A stretch of DNA of 48,298 nt from Actinokineospora xionganensis (lineage in GTDB: Bacteria > Actinomycetota > Actinomycetes > Mycobacteriales > Pseudonocardiaceae): contig NZ_JABVED010000028.1 in assembly GCF_014323725.1 (NCBI RefSeq), forward strand, positions 1 through 48,298, given 5' to 3'. Made by a program: the position numbers and the translations under genes. Each line of letters starts with the position of its first letter. Within the stretch, counting starts at the first letter, position 1. Under the pieces are notes generated by a model, which worked only from the letters and a program-made list of their open reading frames with translations, made no database searches and had not been told where the DNA came from. Positions 34,593 to 43,009 of the stretch are shown piece after piece.

Positions 34593-35504
34593 TCAGACCA
34601 CGGCAGTGCGTGGTTCAGTCAGTTCGGGTTGGGTGAGTTCGTCGTCGATGTGGGCGAGGATGCGGTCCGCGACGGACAGGACTCGTTCGGCGGACTGCCT
34701 CACCGCAGTGACGTCAGCAGCCCATCCGGCCACGTAGGGCACCGAGTAGTCCAATGTCGATAACCCACAGACGGCGGCCACGATGCACGCCACGGACTCG
34801 GCTTCGATCTCGCCGGTCTCACGGCGCAGATCGGCGCGCTTGTCGTGTTCACACAGGATGTGCGCGAGTTCGTGTGCGAGTGTCTTGGCGGCCTGCGTGG
34901 GCTCAACGTCCGCGCGGACGCGCACAGTGCGCGCGGCGAAGTCGGTGATCCCGTTCGCGCCGCCGCACTCTCCACGATCGATCGTGAAACCAGCGGCCGC
35001 GACTTGCCTGGCGAGTGCTTCCCACAGCCCGGCTGGGGCGTCGCCGGACAACAGTGCGCACCGGTTCGGCCCGGCCGGATCCGGGAGTGGATCGCCATCG
35101 GTCTGGGCGATATCGAACACCGAAACCAGGATGAACCCAGCCAACCGACGGACGTGGTCGTCCACGCGATCGCCGTCACGGTCCGGCTGCGGTCCTGCTG
35201 TGGCGGGCGATCTCTGGAAGCGTGGTGCCCAGATCCTGATGCCGTGCTCACCCTTGCGGACGTGGCGTCCGTGCCGGTTCCACTCGCGTAGCGGGCGGAC
35301 GTCGGTGGCGTGCGGGTTCTGCGCGAGGATCATCAACAGGTTGGACAGCGAGTAGCGGCGTAGCCAGGCCCGCGACTCGATCATTGCTCGCCAGCCTTGC
35401 GAGCTGGTCAGGTGCTCGATCGCGTCGCCGAGTTGCTCGTGCGCTTCCCGCAGGCGCTCGGCCCGCTCCTGCGGGCTCATGTTCCGAGGTGCCATGATGA
35501 TCAC
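34593..35504 (-). CDS. ArdC-like antirestriction protein with metallopeptidase domain
   Basis: About 303 aa. The N-terminal half is ArdC/DUF1738-like: SLSNLLMILAQNPHATDVRP and VRKGEHGIRIWAPRF, the single-strand DNA-binding part that shields incoming plasmid DNA. The C-terminal half is a zincin: LAHELAHILCEHD near 214-226 with a downstream Glu in GEIEAESVACIVA. ArdC proteins are common on conjugative elements and protect the transferred strand from restriction. The start is uncertain: a GTG overlapping the preceding stop (GTGA) is chosen; ATG 9 bp later also fits. Confidence 0.82.
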   Translation of the reverse strand: MIIMAPRNMSPQERAERLREAHEQLGDAIEHLTSSQGWRAMIESRAWLRRYSLSNLLMILAQNPHATDVRPLREWNRHGRHVRKGEHGIRIWAPRFQRSPATAGPQPDRDGDRVDDHVRRLAGFILVSVFDIAQTDGDPLPDPAGPNRCALLSGDAPAGLWEALARQVAAAGFTIDRGECGGANGITDFAARTVRVRADVEPTQAAKTLAHELAHILCEHDKRADLRRETGEIEAESVACIVAAVCGLSTLDYSVPYVAGWAADVTAVRQSAERVLSVADRILAHIDDELTQPELTEPRTAVV

Positions 35505-36316
35505 GCCCGGCCGCACAGGTCCGTGCCGGACGCAACGAACGCCTCACCCGACAGGCCACCTGCAGCGTGGTCGGGCGGCGACCAGCCGCCGGGGGTGAAA
35601 CACACGCAGTACCGCGCCGGAGCGCCGCAATCGGCGCAACATCCGCAGTCGTCGCACAACCCAGTGCGGGGATCGACCGATTCGACGCCCAGACACACCG
35701 GGCACGTCGTGTCCGCGCCGTAGGTCTCCCACCACTCAGCGTCCGCCGTGGTTTGGCAGAAGTCCATGTTGGAGTACCAGATACCGCCGTCCCAGATTCC
35801 GGCCCGCTCGTTGAACACATACGCGTTGGCCGGGTACAGAGGATCAACGGTCAGTAGGACGATCTTGTTGGAGGGGGTCAGCCACGCGGTAAGCCGATCC
35901 CTGCCGCTCTGGGTGCTCAGTGACCCGAACGGGTGGCGCGGCAGGTAGTCCTCGGCCGCGATCCGCGTGTCGGAACGGCGGTCACCGTTGGCGGGCCGGA
36001 CCCGCTTGGGCAGGACTCCGTTGTGCGCCAGAACCGTTCGGGGGTCACCACCGATCCGGAACGGGTGGCAGTTCGTCCTGGTGATGTCCCCGTGGGTGCC
36101 CATTCGGGAGTGGAACAGGGCCGGACCGTCCGGGTGAGCCCGCCGCTGGCGGGCAAAGTCCTCGATCACCCGTTCACTGTCGAGACCGCGCTCCACGATG
36201 AGCCGCCCACCGAACACGATGGCGAAACCGTGCCCGTCGCGATTCCATCGTGCCCCGCTGCGCAGTGCGTCGGTGTCCGGCAGTACACCGCCCGGGAAGA
36301 ATGTCAGCAGACACAT
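35501..36316 (-). CDS. Class II glutamine amidotransferase (Ntn hydrolase) with zinc ribbon
   Basis: 271 aa. The start is fixed by MCLL: removal of Met exposes Cys2 as the N-terminal nucleophile, and GGAGGAAC lies upstream. Family features follow: NRDGHGFAI (about 26-34), FHSRMGTHGDITRTNCHPF and the oxyanion motif LAHNGVLP. A C-terminal ribbon with CPVC, CDDCGCCADC and CVC is added. Such enzymes split glutamine and pass ammonia to a partner. The partner is probably the amidoligase encoded just upstream, whose gene overlaps this one by 13 bp. Confidence 0.85.
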   Translation of the reverse strand: MCLLTFFPGGVLPDTDALRSGARWNRDGHGFAIVFGGRLIVERGLDSERVIEDFARQRRAHPDGPALFHSRMGTHGDITRTNCHPFRIGGDPRTVLAHNGVLPKRVRPANGDRRSDTRIAAEDYLPRHPFGSLSTQSGRDRLTAWLTPSNKIVLLTVDPLYPANAYVFNERAGIWDGGIWYSNMDFCQTTADAEWWETYGADTTCPVCLGVESVDPRTGLCDDCGCCADCGAPARYCVCFTPGGWSPPDHAAGGLSGEAFVASGTDLCGRA

Positions 36317-37422
36317 GACCGTTCCTCCATCTCCCGCAGCAGCGGGCGGTAGGCGGGACGGTCTGCAAGCCAGTCCGCGAACCTCGCCCACTCCCAGCCA
36401 CCGTGGCGGGCGATGTCGGTGACACTCAGATCGCGGGTGTACTCGACCGATGCGGCGGCCAGCGCGAGTGCCGCCTGGACGTGTTGCTGCTCAAGGGAAC
36501 TGGCGAACATCCTCAGCTCGAAGGTGTCGCCGTTCTGGGTGTTGATCGCCTGATAGCGGTCTCCCCGCACGCCTTTGGCGTAGTCCTTGACATGCTCGCG
36601 GGCATCGTCGTCGAACCGCGACCACTGGTTCGACGCCCGACGGGCGATCACCGTCACCCTGTCCGCGTTGCGGTAGAAGAACTTCATCCACCTAAACACG
36701 TGGCACGGTGAGGAGAAGGCGGCACGGCTCACGTGCACGTGCAAGCCGGTCTCGACGCTGGCGTAGCAGCCGTACTCCCGCAGCTTGGTTAGCATCGCCC
36801 ACGGAAACTGCTCGATCGCCCAGTCGTAGGCCATCGGGTGCGTGACGATCTCGAAGCCGTACCCGATCGAACCGTCTTCCTTCAGGTATCCCAGCTCATC
36901 AAGGCAGGACATGGCCAAATCCGCGCACTCGTGAAGATCGCCCGACGGAACGGCGATCTCCAGCTCCGCGCCCAGGAACAACGGACCCTCACCGTGAAAC
37001 TCCGGGATCGGCTTGTACGAGTAGTCGAAGATCCACTCGCTGGAATCCTCAGCGGATTCTTCGCACGATTCGCAGCAGTCGCCCTCATTGATCAGTTCAC
37101 CGCACCCGTCGCACCCCCAATAGCGGGAATCAGCGCAACTTTCACACACCCACCATCCATACGCGGTCGACGTTGCGCATCCGGTGAGGATCTCGCAGTC
37201 GTCACACTCACGGAAATGCCACGCGCATTGATCACAAACACTCTCGCCGTCATCGGTCGACCGGGTGTTCTTCACCCGCGTCTCGCATCGATCACATTTG
37301 ACGTAAAACCGTTCGATGCAGTCGTCACAGACGACACCGTCGACGCACAAACAGTCCAAATCGCCGAGATCAGACGTGCCACACCGGACGCACGTCACCT
37401 GATCTACAATATTGTTGGACAT
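36304..37422 (-). CDS. Putative amidoligase with N-terminal zinc-ribbon array
   Basis: 372 aa. Residues 1-125 hold about eight CxxC motifs (CVRC, CDDC, CDRC, CDQC, CDDC, CESC, CDGC, CESC), a rare density. The rest matches the phage/plasmid amidoligase fold related to glutamine synthetase: LGAELEIAVPSGD, then KEDGSIGYGFEIVTHPMAYD and GLHVHVSRAAF, and a C-terminal helical part. Amidoligases join carboxylates to amines, often on peptides, and are known to pair with class II amidotransferases as in this operon. The substrate is unknown. ATG at 37422 follows a strong terminator. Confidence 0.8.
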   Translation of the reverse strand: MSNNIVDQVTCVRCGTSDLGDLDCLCVDGVVCDDCIERFYVKCDRCETRVKNTRSTDDGESVCDQCAWHFRECDDCEILTGCATSTAYGWWVCESCADSRYWGCDGCGELINEGDCCESCEESAEDSSEWIFDYSYKPIPEFHGEGPLFLGAELEIAVPSGDLHECADLAMSCLDELGYLKEDGSIGYGFEIVTHPMAYDWAIEQFPWAMLTKLREYGCYASVETGLHVHVSRAAFSSPCHVFRWMKFFYRNADRVTVIARRASNQWSRFDDDAREHVKDYAKGVRGDRYQAINTQNGDTFELRMFASSLEQQHVQAALALAAASVEYTRDLSVTDIARHGGWEWARFADWLADRPAYRPLLREMEERSCVC

Positions 37423-37449
37423 GACGGAACCACGCTTCCGTTGTGTCAA

Positions 37450-37485
37450 GGGCCCCGAGTGGGACGGCAATCCCACTCGGGGCCC
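37450..37485 (-). terminator. Strong hairpin between the 141-aa gene and the amidoligase
   Basis: Perfect 15-bp stem (37450-37464 with 37471-37485) and a 6-nt loop. It lies 75 bp after the stop of the 141-aa gene on the minus strand and 28 bp before the amidoligase start. It probably ends or attenuates transcription into the operon. TTGACA follows directly on the minus strand but has no good -10 at the right distance. Confidence 0.7.
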
Positions 37486-37559
37486 GCCTTAGTTCCTGCC
37501 CATGCGGCGGGCGACAGGGCACCGGACGATCACCGGTGCGCCATCGTCAGCACACGGAC

Positions 37560-37985
37560 TCACGCCGCGACCCGCGCACCGTATTCGATCCGAACCGACT
37601 CCATCGCCGCGAAATCGAAGATCGCGAGCTGCCCCGCCTCACGCGCCAACGCGACTGCGATCGAGTAGTCGGACACCACGACGGACACATCCAGATACAC
37701 CTTGCCCGTCTCGGGATCACGCCACCCACCGAGCACACTCCCTGGCAACGTCAACACATCCGCGTAACGCGCCACATAGGCGATCAAGTCGCCAACGGCA
37801 ACGGGATGATCAAGAACCCGCTCGCACTCCGTATGAACCGCAGCCGCGTAACCAGAACGAACATCGGCACCCGTCACCGGGTCGACAGAAAACCCACCAT
37901 CCGGCACCGAGAGCGCATCGATCATCGCCAACAGCTTCACCGTCAAGCCGGTCATCGTGAGCACATTTCCGGATTGAGTCCCCAT
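37560..37985 (-). CDS. Hypothetical protein (141 aa)
   Basis: Unrecognised soluble protein. The start is the ATG with GGGAGTGG upstream; the frame is open 60 codons further but that part is less protein-like and AT-richer. It contains GYAAAVHTECERVLDHPVAV, then VLTLPGSVLGGWRDPETGKV and VVVSDYSIAVALAREAGQLA, suggesting an alpha/beta domain. It has its own upstream region and a strong terminator, so it may be transcribed alone or feed through into the amidoligase operon. Confidence 0.65.
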   Translation of the reverse strand: MGTQSGNVLTMTGLTVKLLAMIDALSVPDGGFSVDPVTGADVRSGYAAAVHTECERVLDHPVAVGDLIAYVARYADVLTLPGSVLGGWRDPETGKVYLDVSVVVSDYSIAVALAREAGQLAIFDFAAMESVRIEYGARVAA

Positions 37986-38680
37986 GACAGACCACTCCCG
38001 CAGAACGCTTTCCAAGGATTGGAGATATGAGCCGGTCCGACTCGCATCTTCCGTCGGCACCCTTAATTCTCGCGCCGCAACCCGAAAAGCACAAGCCCAC
38101 GTGAAGACTTTCCTGCCGCTTTTCCGTTGGATTGATCCGACAGCTCCAATAGATCCTGACTGCAATTATCTGAGCCGCCACGCAAATTGGCTCAACCTGA
38201 GCAATCTGCACAGCAGACCCAAATCATCGCGCTGACACTTCAGCCTCTTCTTCGCAACTCCCGACACTCGCCGCCCAGCGCTTAATGACCCCTTATGTCG
38301 GGTTAAGCGTCGACACGGGGCCGAACGCCCGCAACCGGCGGAAACGTGGATGGACGGATGTAGCAATCTGACAGCGACACCCATCGAGACACCTATTAGG
38401 ACATGCAGAATTCAGTGACCGAATTTGCAGATAATCGCAAAGGAGTGTGGCGAATCCGCCGGACTGTCGGTTTACGTTCAATACAAGCGTTTCCGGTCCC
38501 GCGTACAATCCAGGACCCGATGGGGCAGATTCAGGCGGCCGATTCGCCAGAATCTAGGATTGTTTGAATGCTGGCCTCATTGTCCGCGGACTGCGGTAAT
38601 TGAACCGCAGGTAGCAGCCGCGCATCGGGCGGGAGGTTCTGCCGTGGCACCCGACAGTCGCCGGGTACCCGTCACAGGGA
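37986..38680. other. Long non-coding, AT-richer region
   Basis: Almost 700 bases without a convincing gene, between the LysM-BTAD gene and the 141-aa gene. It has an inverted repeat CGCTTAA (38279-38285) with TTAAGCG (38303-38309), and an inverted pair TGAGCC/GGCTCA around 38171-38194. A weak minus-strand promoter is TTGAGC (38195-38190) with GATAAT (38170-38165), 19 bp apart. A 40-codon plus-strand frame (38446-38568) after AAAGGAG is possible but unsupported. It may hold promoters, an origin or a small RNA. Confidence 0.45.
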
Positions 38681-41458
38681 TCAGTGCTGGCGTGGTGGAC
38701 TCGATCCCGATCTCGCGGTCCTGAGCAGGTTCTGGAAGAGCTCGTAGGTGGTCTCGTCGGGATCGGCTCCTATTTCAGCCAGGCGCGCCTGTAGGAGGCG
38801 GTAGGTCCGGTGGATGGCGTCGCGACGCCCCAGTAGTGCCTGGGTGCGCATGATCCGCGCATACAGGTCCTCGGCGTAGGGGTCGTAGTTGATGGCCTCC
38901 TCCAGGACGGTAAGGGCGCGATCGGGATCGTTGGGCTCATGGATGTCGGCTATGGCGGTGCGAGCGTCGAGGGCCCGTCGGCGGAGGTGTTCACGTTCGA
39001 CATCGAGCCACTCGAAACCCAGCTCGGCGCCGAGCTCGCCGGTGTGCTGCTCGGTCGCCTCGCGGAGGGCGTCGAGGCGATCAGTGGGTTCAGTAGCGCG
39101 TGCAGCTTGATCGAGGGCGCGCTCGAATCGCCAGAGGTCGACGTCGAAGACCACAGGGTCAAGGCTGTAGCGGTCGGCCGTGAACAGGAGGAACTTCTCG
39201 TCGGGTTGGCCGGTCGCCCCGCGGAGCACCTTGCGGGCGTTGCTCACGGCGGCATGGAGAAGGTCTTTCGCCCGGCTGATCTCGATGTCGGGCCACAGGG
39301 CTTCGAGCACCTGGTCCTGGGTGGCACCGCGACGGTGCAGTGCGAGGTACAGCAGGAGTTCTCGGGTTTTGGTACGGAGGCCGGTGGCGATCTCGGTGTC
39401 GTGGACGGTGAGTTTCTGAGGGCCGAACAGTGCGAGGCTCACCGAGTGTTGGGTCCACGAGGGCTCCGGTGTGTCGATGGCGGGCGATTGCTGCGTGAGC
39501 GACTCCGGGAAACCGTGTCGTGTTTCGTGATCGGAAACAGGCTCGACTGGCACCGTGATGTCGTCGGCAGGGGTGACGGGCGGGCTTCCCTGAGCTTCTG
39601 CGAGCACGGCGAGAAGGTCGAGAGCATCCTGGCCCGACAAGGTGAAGAACCGCAGGTTCGTCGTGAGTTCCGGTTCGTGTGCGCGTGTGGTGGCGAATCC
39701 GTCTGGCCCGACGGTGTAGGTCGGGCCGGTTGGGGATTCACCGAACAGCACGGCACCGATGTCTCGATCGGCTGCGAACTGCAGGATTGCCGTGAGGCGG
39801 CGGATGTGGCGTTGTTCTGGGGTGGCAGCCAGCAACGTGATCGGCAGTGGCTCGCTGGGATCGGCGGCGCGCACCGCCGCCATGTCGGTGGCGTGGTTGT
39901 CATCGAGCAGGCGTGCTCGGTGGATTTGCTCGACCTCGAGGCGATTGAGGGCGGCATCGAGTGAGTCGACGATGGTCAGGTTCTCGGGTAGTGGCACGGC
40001 CTGGTCGTCGATGCTGGGGAAGATGCGTGTGAAGTCGGTGCGGGGTATCAGGATCTCCAGCTCGTGGGCCTGGTGGTGGGCGAGCTGAGCTGTCAGTACA
40101 GCGCGCGCCGCGGCGTGAGTGCCTGGACCGGTGAGGCCGACTCCACGAAGCGCGACGGGATCGATCTGGATCTCGGTGTGGCCGGTGAACGCGATGGGCG
40201 CCGCCGGGGAGGCTGGGTCCGTCGCGTGTGGTTTCGAGTCACGGGATGTGTTGTGTGCGTGCGCTCTACGTAGAGTGCGCACGGACTCGGGCAGTGGGGC
40301 CGGTCGCGTGAGCTGCTCGATGGGGCGCGGCTGATACCGGCGCCGGCGGTGGATCCACAGCAGAGTGGTGGCCGCGGTGATGGCGGCGGCAAGGCTGAGC
40401 CCGACGACGGCTCCCGAGGGCATGGTGACCTCATGTGACTCGCCTTGTTGATCCGTTGTGGACGCCGGGGGCGGCTGTGTTGTCGGCGTCTCCAGAACCG
40501 GATTCGAGGTCGATGTCGGTGGTCGTGTCTCACGCGGGGAAGGTGAGACCGCGGTTGGTGGCTGCGCCGTTGGGGTGTTCTGCGATGTGGCTGGGCTGGT
40601 CGGCGGGAGGAGGATGGTGAAGCCGGCGTGCAGCTTGTCCGGGTTGGTGAAGGGTGTCCCGTTCGGTTGAATTCGTCCTCGGTTGGCGTCGAAGACGGTT
40701 GGCCACAGCGTGGCCTCACCGAGTTCGCGCTGGGCGATCGCGGACAGGGTGTCGCCAGGCCGGACGGCGACTTCCCGTAGGACGGTGTGGTCCAAGCCGG
40801 TCGCGTCGGCGGGCAGGAGCAGGATCATGCCGGGCTCGATGCGGTCGGGGTTGGGCAGGCGGTCGGCGTTGAGGGTGTGGATCTCGCGCCAGCGCAGACC
40901 GTCGCCGAGGTGCCGTTCGGCGATGCGCCACAGGCTGTCATAGCGGCGCACGGTGTATCGGGGCAGTTCGGTGGCTGGCTTGGCCTCTTGGATCGCGGGC
41001 TCGGCGACCGTTCGCGGGACTGCCTCAGGGTCGTCGGGTGCGGTGGCGACGATCGTCGCGGCGGCGTGCAGTGGTGTCGTTGCCGTGTTGATGGCCACGA
41101 GGACTGCGGCCGCGGTGACGAGCGCTGCCGCTGGTTGTTGAAGAAGGGCTAGGCCGGGCACCCGTGGGAGGGTGCGTCCGCGGAGTTGGCTGACCGCTTC
41201 GGCCACGACGAAGCCGGTGAAGATGGCCCAGAGGAGCCAGACCGTGATCTGCAGGACGGCCAGCAGCAGGGTGCCGTCGTCGGGGCGCAGCAGGGTGGTG
41301 CGGATGTCGGTCCAGTTCGGCAGGTCTGAGGACAGCGGGTTGGTCCCGTAGGTGATCAGCGCGGCGGGGACGCCGAGGACGATGGTGGCCAGGCATGCCG
41401 CGGCGACGAGTCCTCGGGTGATGGTTGCCGCTCGTGCGCGGATGCGGTGCCGGGTCAT
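38681..41458 (-). CDS. Membrane LysM-BTAD protein (SARP-like regulator or assembly factor)
   Basis: 925 aa. Two or three N-terminal membrane helices are followed by two LysM domains: YTVRRYDSLWRIAERHLGDG from about 167, and VAVRPGDTLSAIAQRELGEA from about 231. A Pro/Thr linker, another membrane helix (GAVVGLSLAAAITAATTLLW) and a basic segment come next. The C-terminal 230 residues are a BTAD domain with the HTH of SARP regulators: KTRELLLYLALHRRGATQDQ, VLEALWPDIEISRAKDLLHA, then TPR-like helices. LysM outside and a DNA-binding type domain inside suggest a link from the cell wall to gene expression. It ends the Tad-like operon. ATG with GGAG 7 nt upstream. Confidence 0.8.
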   Translation of the reverse strand: MTRHRIRARAATITRGLVAAACLATIVLGVPAALITYGTNPLSSDLPNWTDIRTTLLRPDDGTLLLAVLQITVWLLWAIFTGFVVAEAVSQLRGRTLPRVPGLALLQQPAAALVTAAAVLVAINTATTPLHAAATIVATAPDDPEAVPRTVAEPAIQEAKPATELPRYTVRRYDSLWRIAERHLGDGLRWREIHTLNADRLPNPDRIEPGMILLLPADATGLDHTVLREVAVRPGDTLSAIAQRELGEATLWPTVFDANRGRIQPNGTPFTNPDKLHAGFTILLPPTSPATSQNTPTAQPPTAVSPSPRETRPPTSTSNPVLETPTTQPPPASTTDQQGESHEVTMPSGAVVGLSLAAAITAATTLLWIHRRRRYQPRPIEQLTRPAPLPESVRTLRRAHAHNTSRDSKPHATDPASPAAPIAFTGHTEIQIDPVALRGVGLTGPGTHAAARAVLTAQLAHHQAHELEILIPRTDFTRIFPSIDDQAVPLPENLTIVDSLDAALNRLEVEQIHRARLLDDNHATDMAAVRAADPSEPLPITLLAATPEQRHIRRLTAILQFAADRDIGAVLFGESPTGPTYTVGPDGFATTRAHEPELTTNLRFFTLSGQDALDLLAVLAEAQGSPPVTPADDITVPVEPVSDHETRHGFPESLTQQSPAIDTPEPSWTQHSVSLALFGPQKLTVHDTEIATGLRTKTRELLLYLALHRRGATQDQVLEALWPDIEISRAKDLLHAAVSNARKVLRGATGQPDEKFLLFTADRYSLDPVVFDVDLWRFERALDQAARATEPTDRLDALREATEQHTGELGAELGFEWLDVEREHLRRRALDARTAIADIHEPNDPDRALTVLEEAINYDPYAEDLYARIMRTQALLGRRDAIHRTYRLLQARLAEIGADPDETTYELFQNLLRTARSGSSPPRQH

Positions 41459-41865
41459 CACGGGTCTCCTGTCCGCACGCCGACGTTGAGTTCGCCGGTC
41501 GCGGTGCCGACGGCGTCGTAGCTGCCGCCGAAGATGCCCAGCGGGTAGGGGCCGGTGACGTTGACGGTGACGCGGACTGTCCGTGGTCCGGTCACCTCCA
41601 CGGTTCCCGGATAGCCTGCCCGGCTGAGGTATGACTGTCCGAACTGGACGGCTGTGGGCGCGTCCAGGGTGGTGGTGGGTCCGCGGGCGTCGACGGCGGT
41701 GAGTGCGGCGCGGACGGTTTCGGCGGCGATGGTGTCGGCTCGAGCGAGTGCCTGGAGTTTGGCTGCGCCGTCGGCGACGAGTCCGAGTAGCAGGATGATT
41801 CCCGCGACCAGGATCACGGCCATGATGGTGATCTGACCGGAGTCACTGCTGCGCGCGCCGGTCAC
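41458..41865 (-). CDS. TadE/TadG-like pseudopilin
   Basis: 135 aa. The hydrophobic N-terminal segment (GQITIMAVILVAGIILLLGL, from about residue 10) is the TadE/G-like anchor. An exported domain of beta character follows (TVEVTGPRTVRVTVNVTGPY). Unlike its two upstream neighbours it lacks the S-x-x-x-E-L motif before the helix. GTG start overlapping the previous stop (GTGA); its own stop overlaps the LysM-BTAD start. Probable minor component of the pilus-like machine. Confidence 0.75.
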   Translation of the reverse strand: MTGARSSDSGQITIMAVILVAGIILLLGLVADGAAKLQALARADTIAAETVRAALTAVDARGPTTTLDAPTAVQFGQSYLSRAGYPGTVEVTGPRTVRVTVNVTGPYPLGIFGGSYDAVGTATGELNVGVRTGDP

Positions 41866-42296
41866 GATCGACTCCGGTAGGGGTCCAGGACACTGACGAA
41901 GTCGGCCCGCAAGGACTTGCTGCCGGAGATCCCCGGCAGCCCCAGATCCGAAAGCCGCACAACGCACACCACTTCCGCCCGAACCTCGGCGGGTTGGCCC
42001 AGCGGAGCGGAGAACCCTGTGGTGTCAACGGAAACGTTCGTGCTCTCACAGTGCAGGCCGCCCTGCAGCAAGGTGGCGCGAGCGACACCGGCTGCGGCGT
42101 TCTGTGCCTCGGCGGGGGTACGGGCCAGGGACGCGGCCCGCGCTGCCGCGGCGGCGGCGTCGGTGACGGTGCCGCTGGCCACGGCGACGCGGCCGAGCCC
42201 GGCCGCGAGGCCCATGAACGCGAGCAGCACCGTGCCGATCACGACGAGTTCAAGGCTCGCCGACCCCGCGTCCGTCGTCCTGCGCCGGGTGGTCAC
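41862..42296 (-). CDS. TadE-like pseudopilin
   Basis: 144 aa. GSASLELVVIGTVLLAFMGL near residues 11-30 is the TadE signature: Gly-Ser, then Leu-Glu-Leu at the start of one membrane helix. A small exported domain with a likely disulfide pair follows (GGLHCESTN; AEVVCVVRL). GTG start overlapping the preceding stop. One of three related minor pilins in a row, a common count in Tad loci. Confidence 0.8.
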   Translation of the reverse strand: MTTRRRTTDAGSASLELVVIGTVLLAFMGLAAGLGRVAVASGTVTDAAAAAARAASLARTPAEAQNAAAGVARATLLQGGLHCESTNVSVDTTGFSAPLGQPAEVRAEVVCVVRLSDLGLPGISGSKSLRADFVSVLDPYRSRS

Positions 42297-42721
42297 GGTC
42301 CGCTCCCGACTCCGGGTGTGGTGAACACCTCGCGCGGCCCCTCGACGACCTGGGTGACGGTGAAGTCCAGGCCAGGTATGGGGAAGACCCGCATGGCGGT
42401 GGCTGTGACCTCCACGCGCATGGTGGTCGAGGTGGTGGTGACGCTCACGTGCGGGTCGTTGGCTGCCGAGCCACCGGCTCTGGCGAGGAACGAGTGCGCC
42501 GATGCTTCCGCTTGGGCGGGTGTGCCATGGGAGATCCGACCGGCTTGCAGTCCGGTCTGAGCGGCGGACAGGCACAAATTGCGGGCGTGCCACCACATGG
42601 CGGCCTGCACCGCGGAGAAGACGATGGCGAGGAAGACCGGGAACACGATGACGAGTTCCAGAGTCGTCGACCCACGATCGCCCCGCAAGCGGCGCCACCG
42701 TGGCGCATGGGAAGCGCGCAT
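42293..42721 (-). CDS. TadE-like pseudopilin
   Basis: 142 aa. A basic N terminus (residues 1-16) is followed by GSTTLELVIVFPVFLAIVFS, the clearest TadE signature of the three. The exported part is Thr/Val-rich (VSVTTTSTTMRVEVTATAMR). AGGAC lies upstream of the ATG, and the stop overlaps the next TadE-like gene. It would be inserted in the membrane and take part in pilus assembly. Confidence 0.85.
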   Translation of the reverse strand: MRASHAPRWRRLRGDRGSTTLELVIVFPVFLAIVFSAVQAAMWWHARNLCLSAAQTGLQAGRISHGTPAQAEASAHSFLARAGGSAANDPHVSVTTTSTTMRVEVTATAMRVFPIPGLDFTVTQVVEGPREVFTTPGVGSGP

Positions 42722-42730
42722 CGCTGCGTC

Positions 42731-42979
42731 CTATTTGAGCGGGCCGGAGTGCTTGTTGAACGCGTTCCACAACAGGAGGCCGCCAGCGAGTGCGATGGCC
42801 ACAGTGATTCCGGCGATGATGACCTTGTCCAAGGTCTCCATTCCGGAATCCTTCGTGGATCTGACGATGCGCCACCGGCGATCCAGCTCGGCGTGCCAAC
42901 GCTCGATGACGCCCATCACCAGGATGACCAAGGCGAACTGGGCGCGTCTGCCAGCGGCAGACATCTCCCGACGGGTCAT
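42731..42979 (-). CDS. Candidate Flp-type prepilin (82 aa)
   Basis: GGAAGGAGGT lies 8 nt before the ATG, one of the best ribosome sites in the window, as expected for an abundant protein. A basic leader of about 46 residues ends S-G, then METLDKVIIAGITVAIALAG, GLLLWNAF and a short polar tail. This resembles a prepilin cut after Gly, with the hydrophobic helix exposed and Asp where type IV pilins usually have Glu at position +5. It lies just before the TadE-like genes, the place of Flp pilins in some Tad loci. The long leader is unusual, and the cleavage reading is inference. Confidence 0.5.
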   Translation of the reverse strand: MTRREMSAAGRRAQFALVILVMGVIERWHAELDRRWRIVRSTKDSGMETLDKVIIAGITVAIALAGGLLLWNAFNKHSGPLK

Positions 42980-43009
42980 CGTGATCAACCTCCTTCCATC
43001 TTCTCGTCG

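Noticed and set aside
37416..37449. TTGACA next to the strong terminator as a promoter for the amidoligase operon.
   Set aside because: The bases 17 bp downstream (CGTCAT) overlap the start codon and do not resemble a -10 box.
38425..38724. Plus-strand 99-codon frame in the gene-free stretch.
   Set aside because: Overlaps the 3' end of the LysM-BTAD gene, and its composition does not look like protein. A shorter 40-codon frame there is also unsupported.
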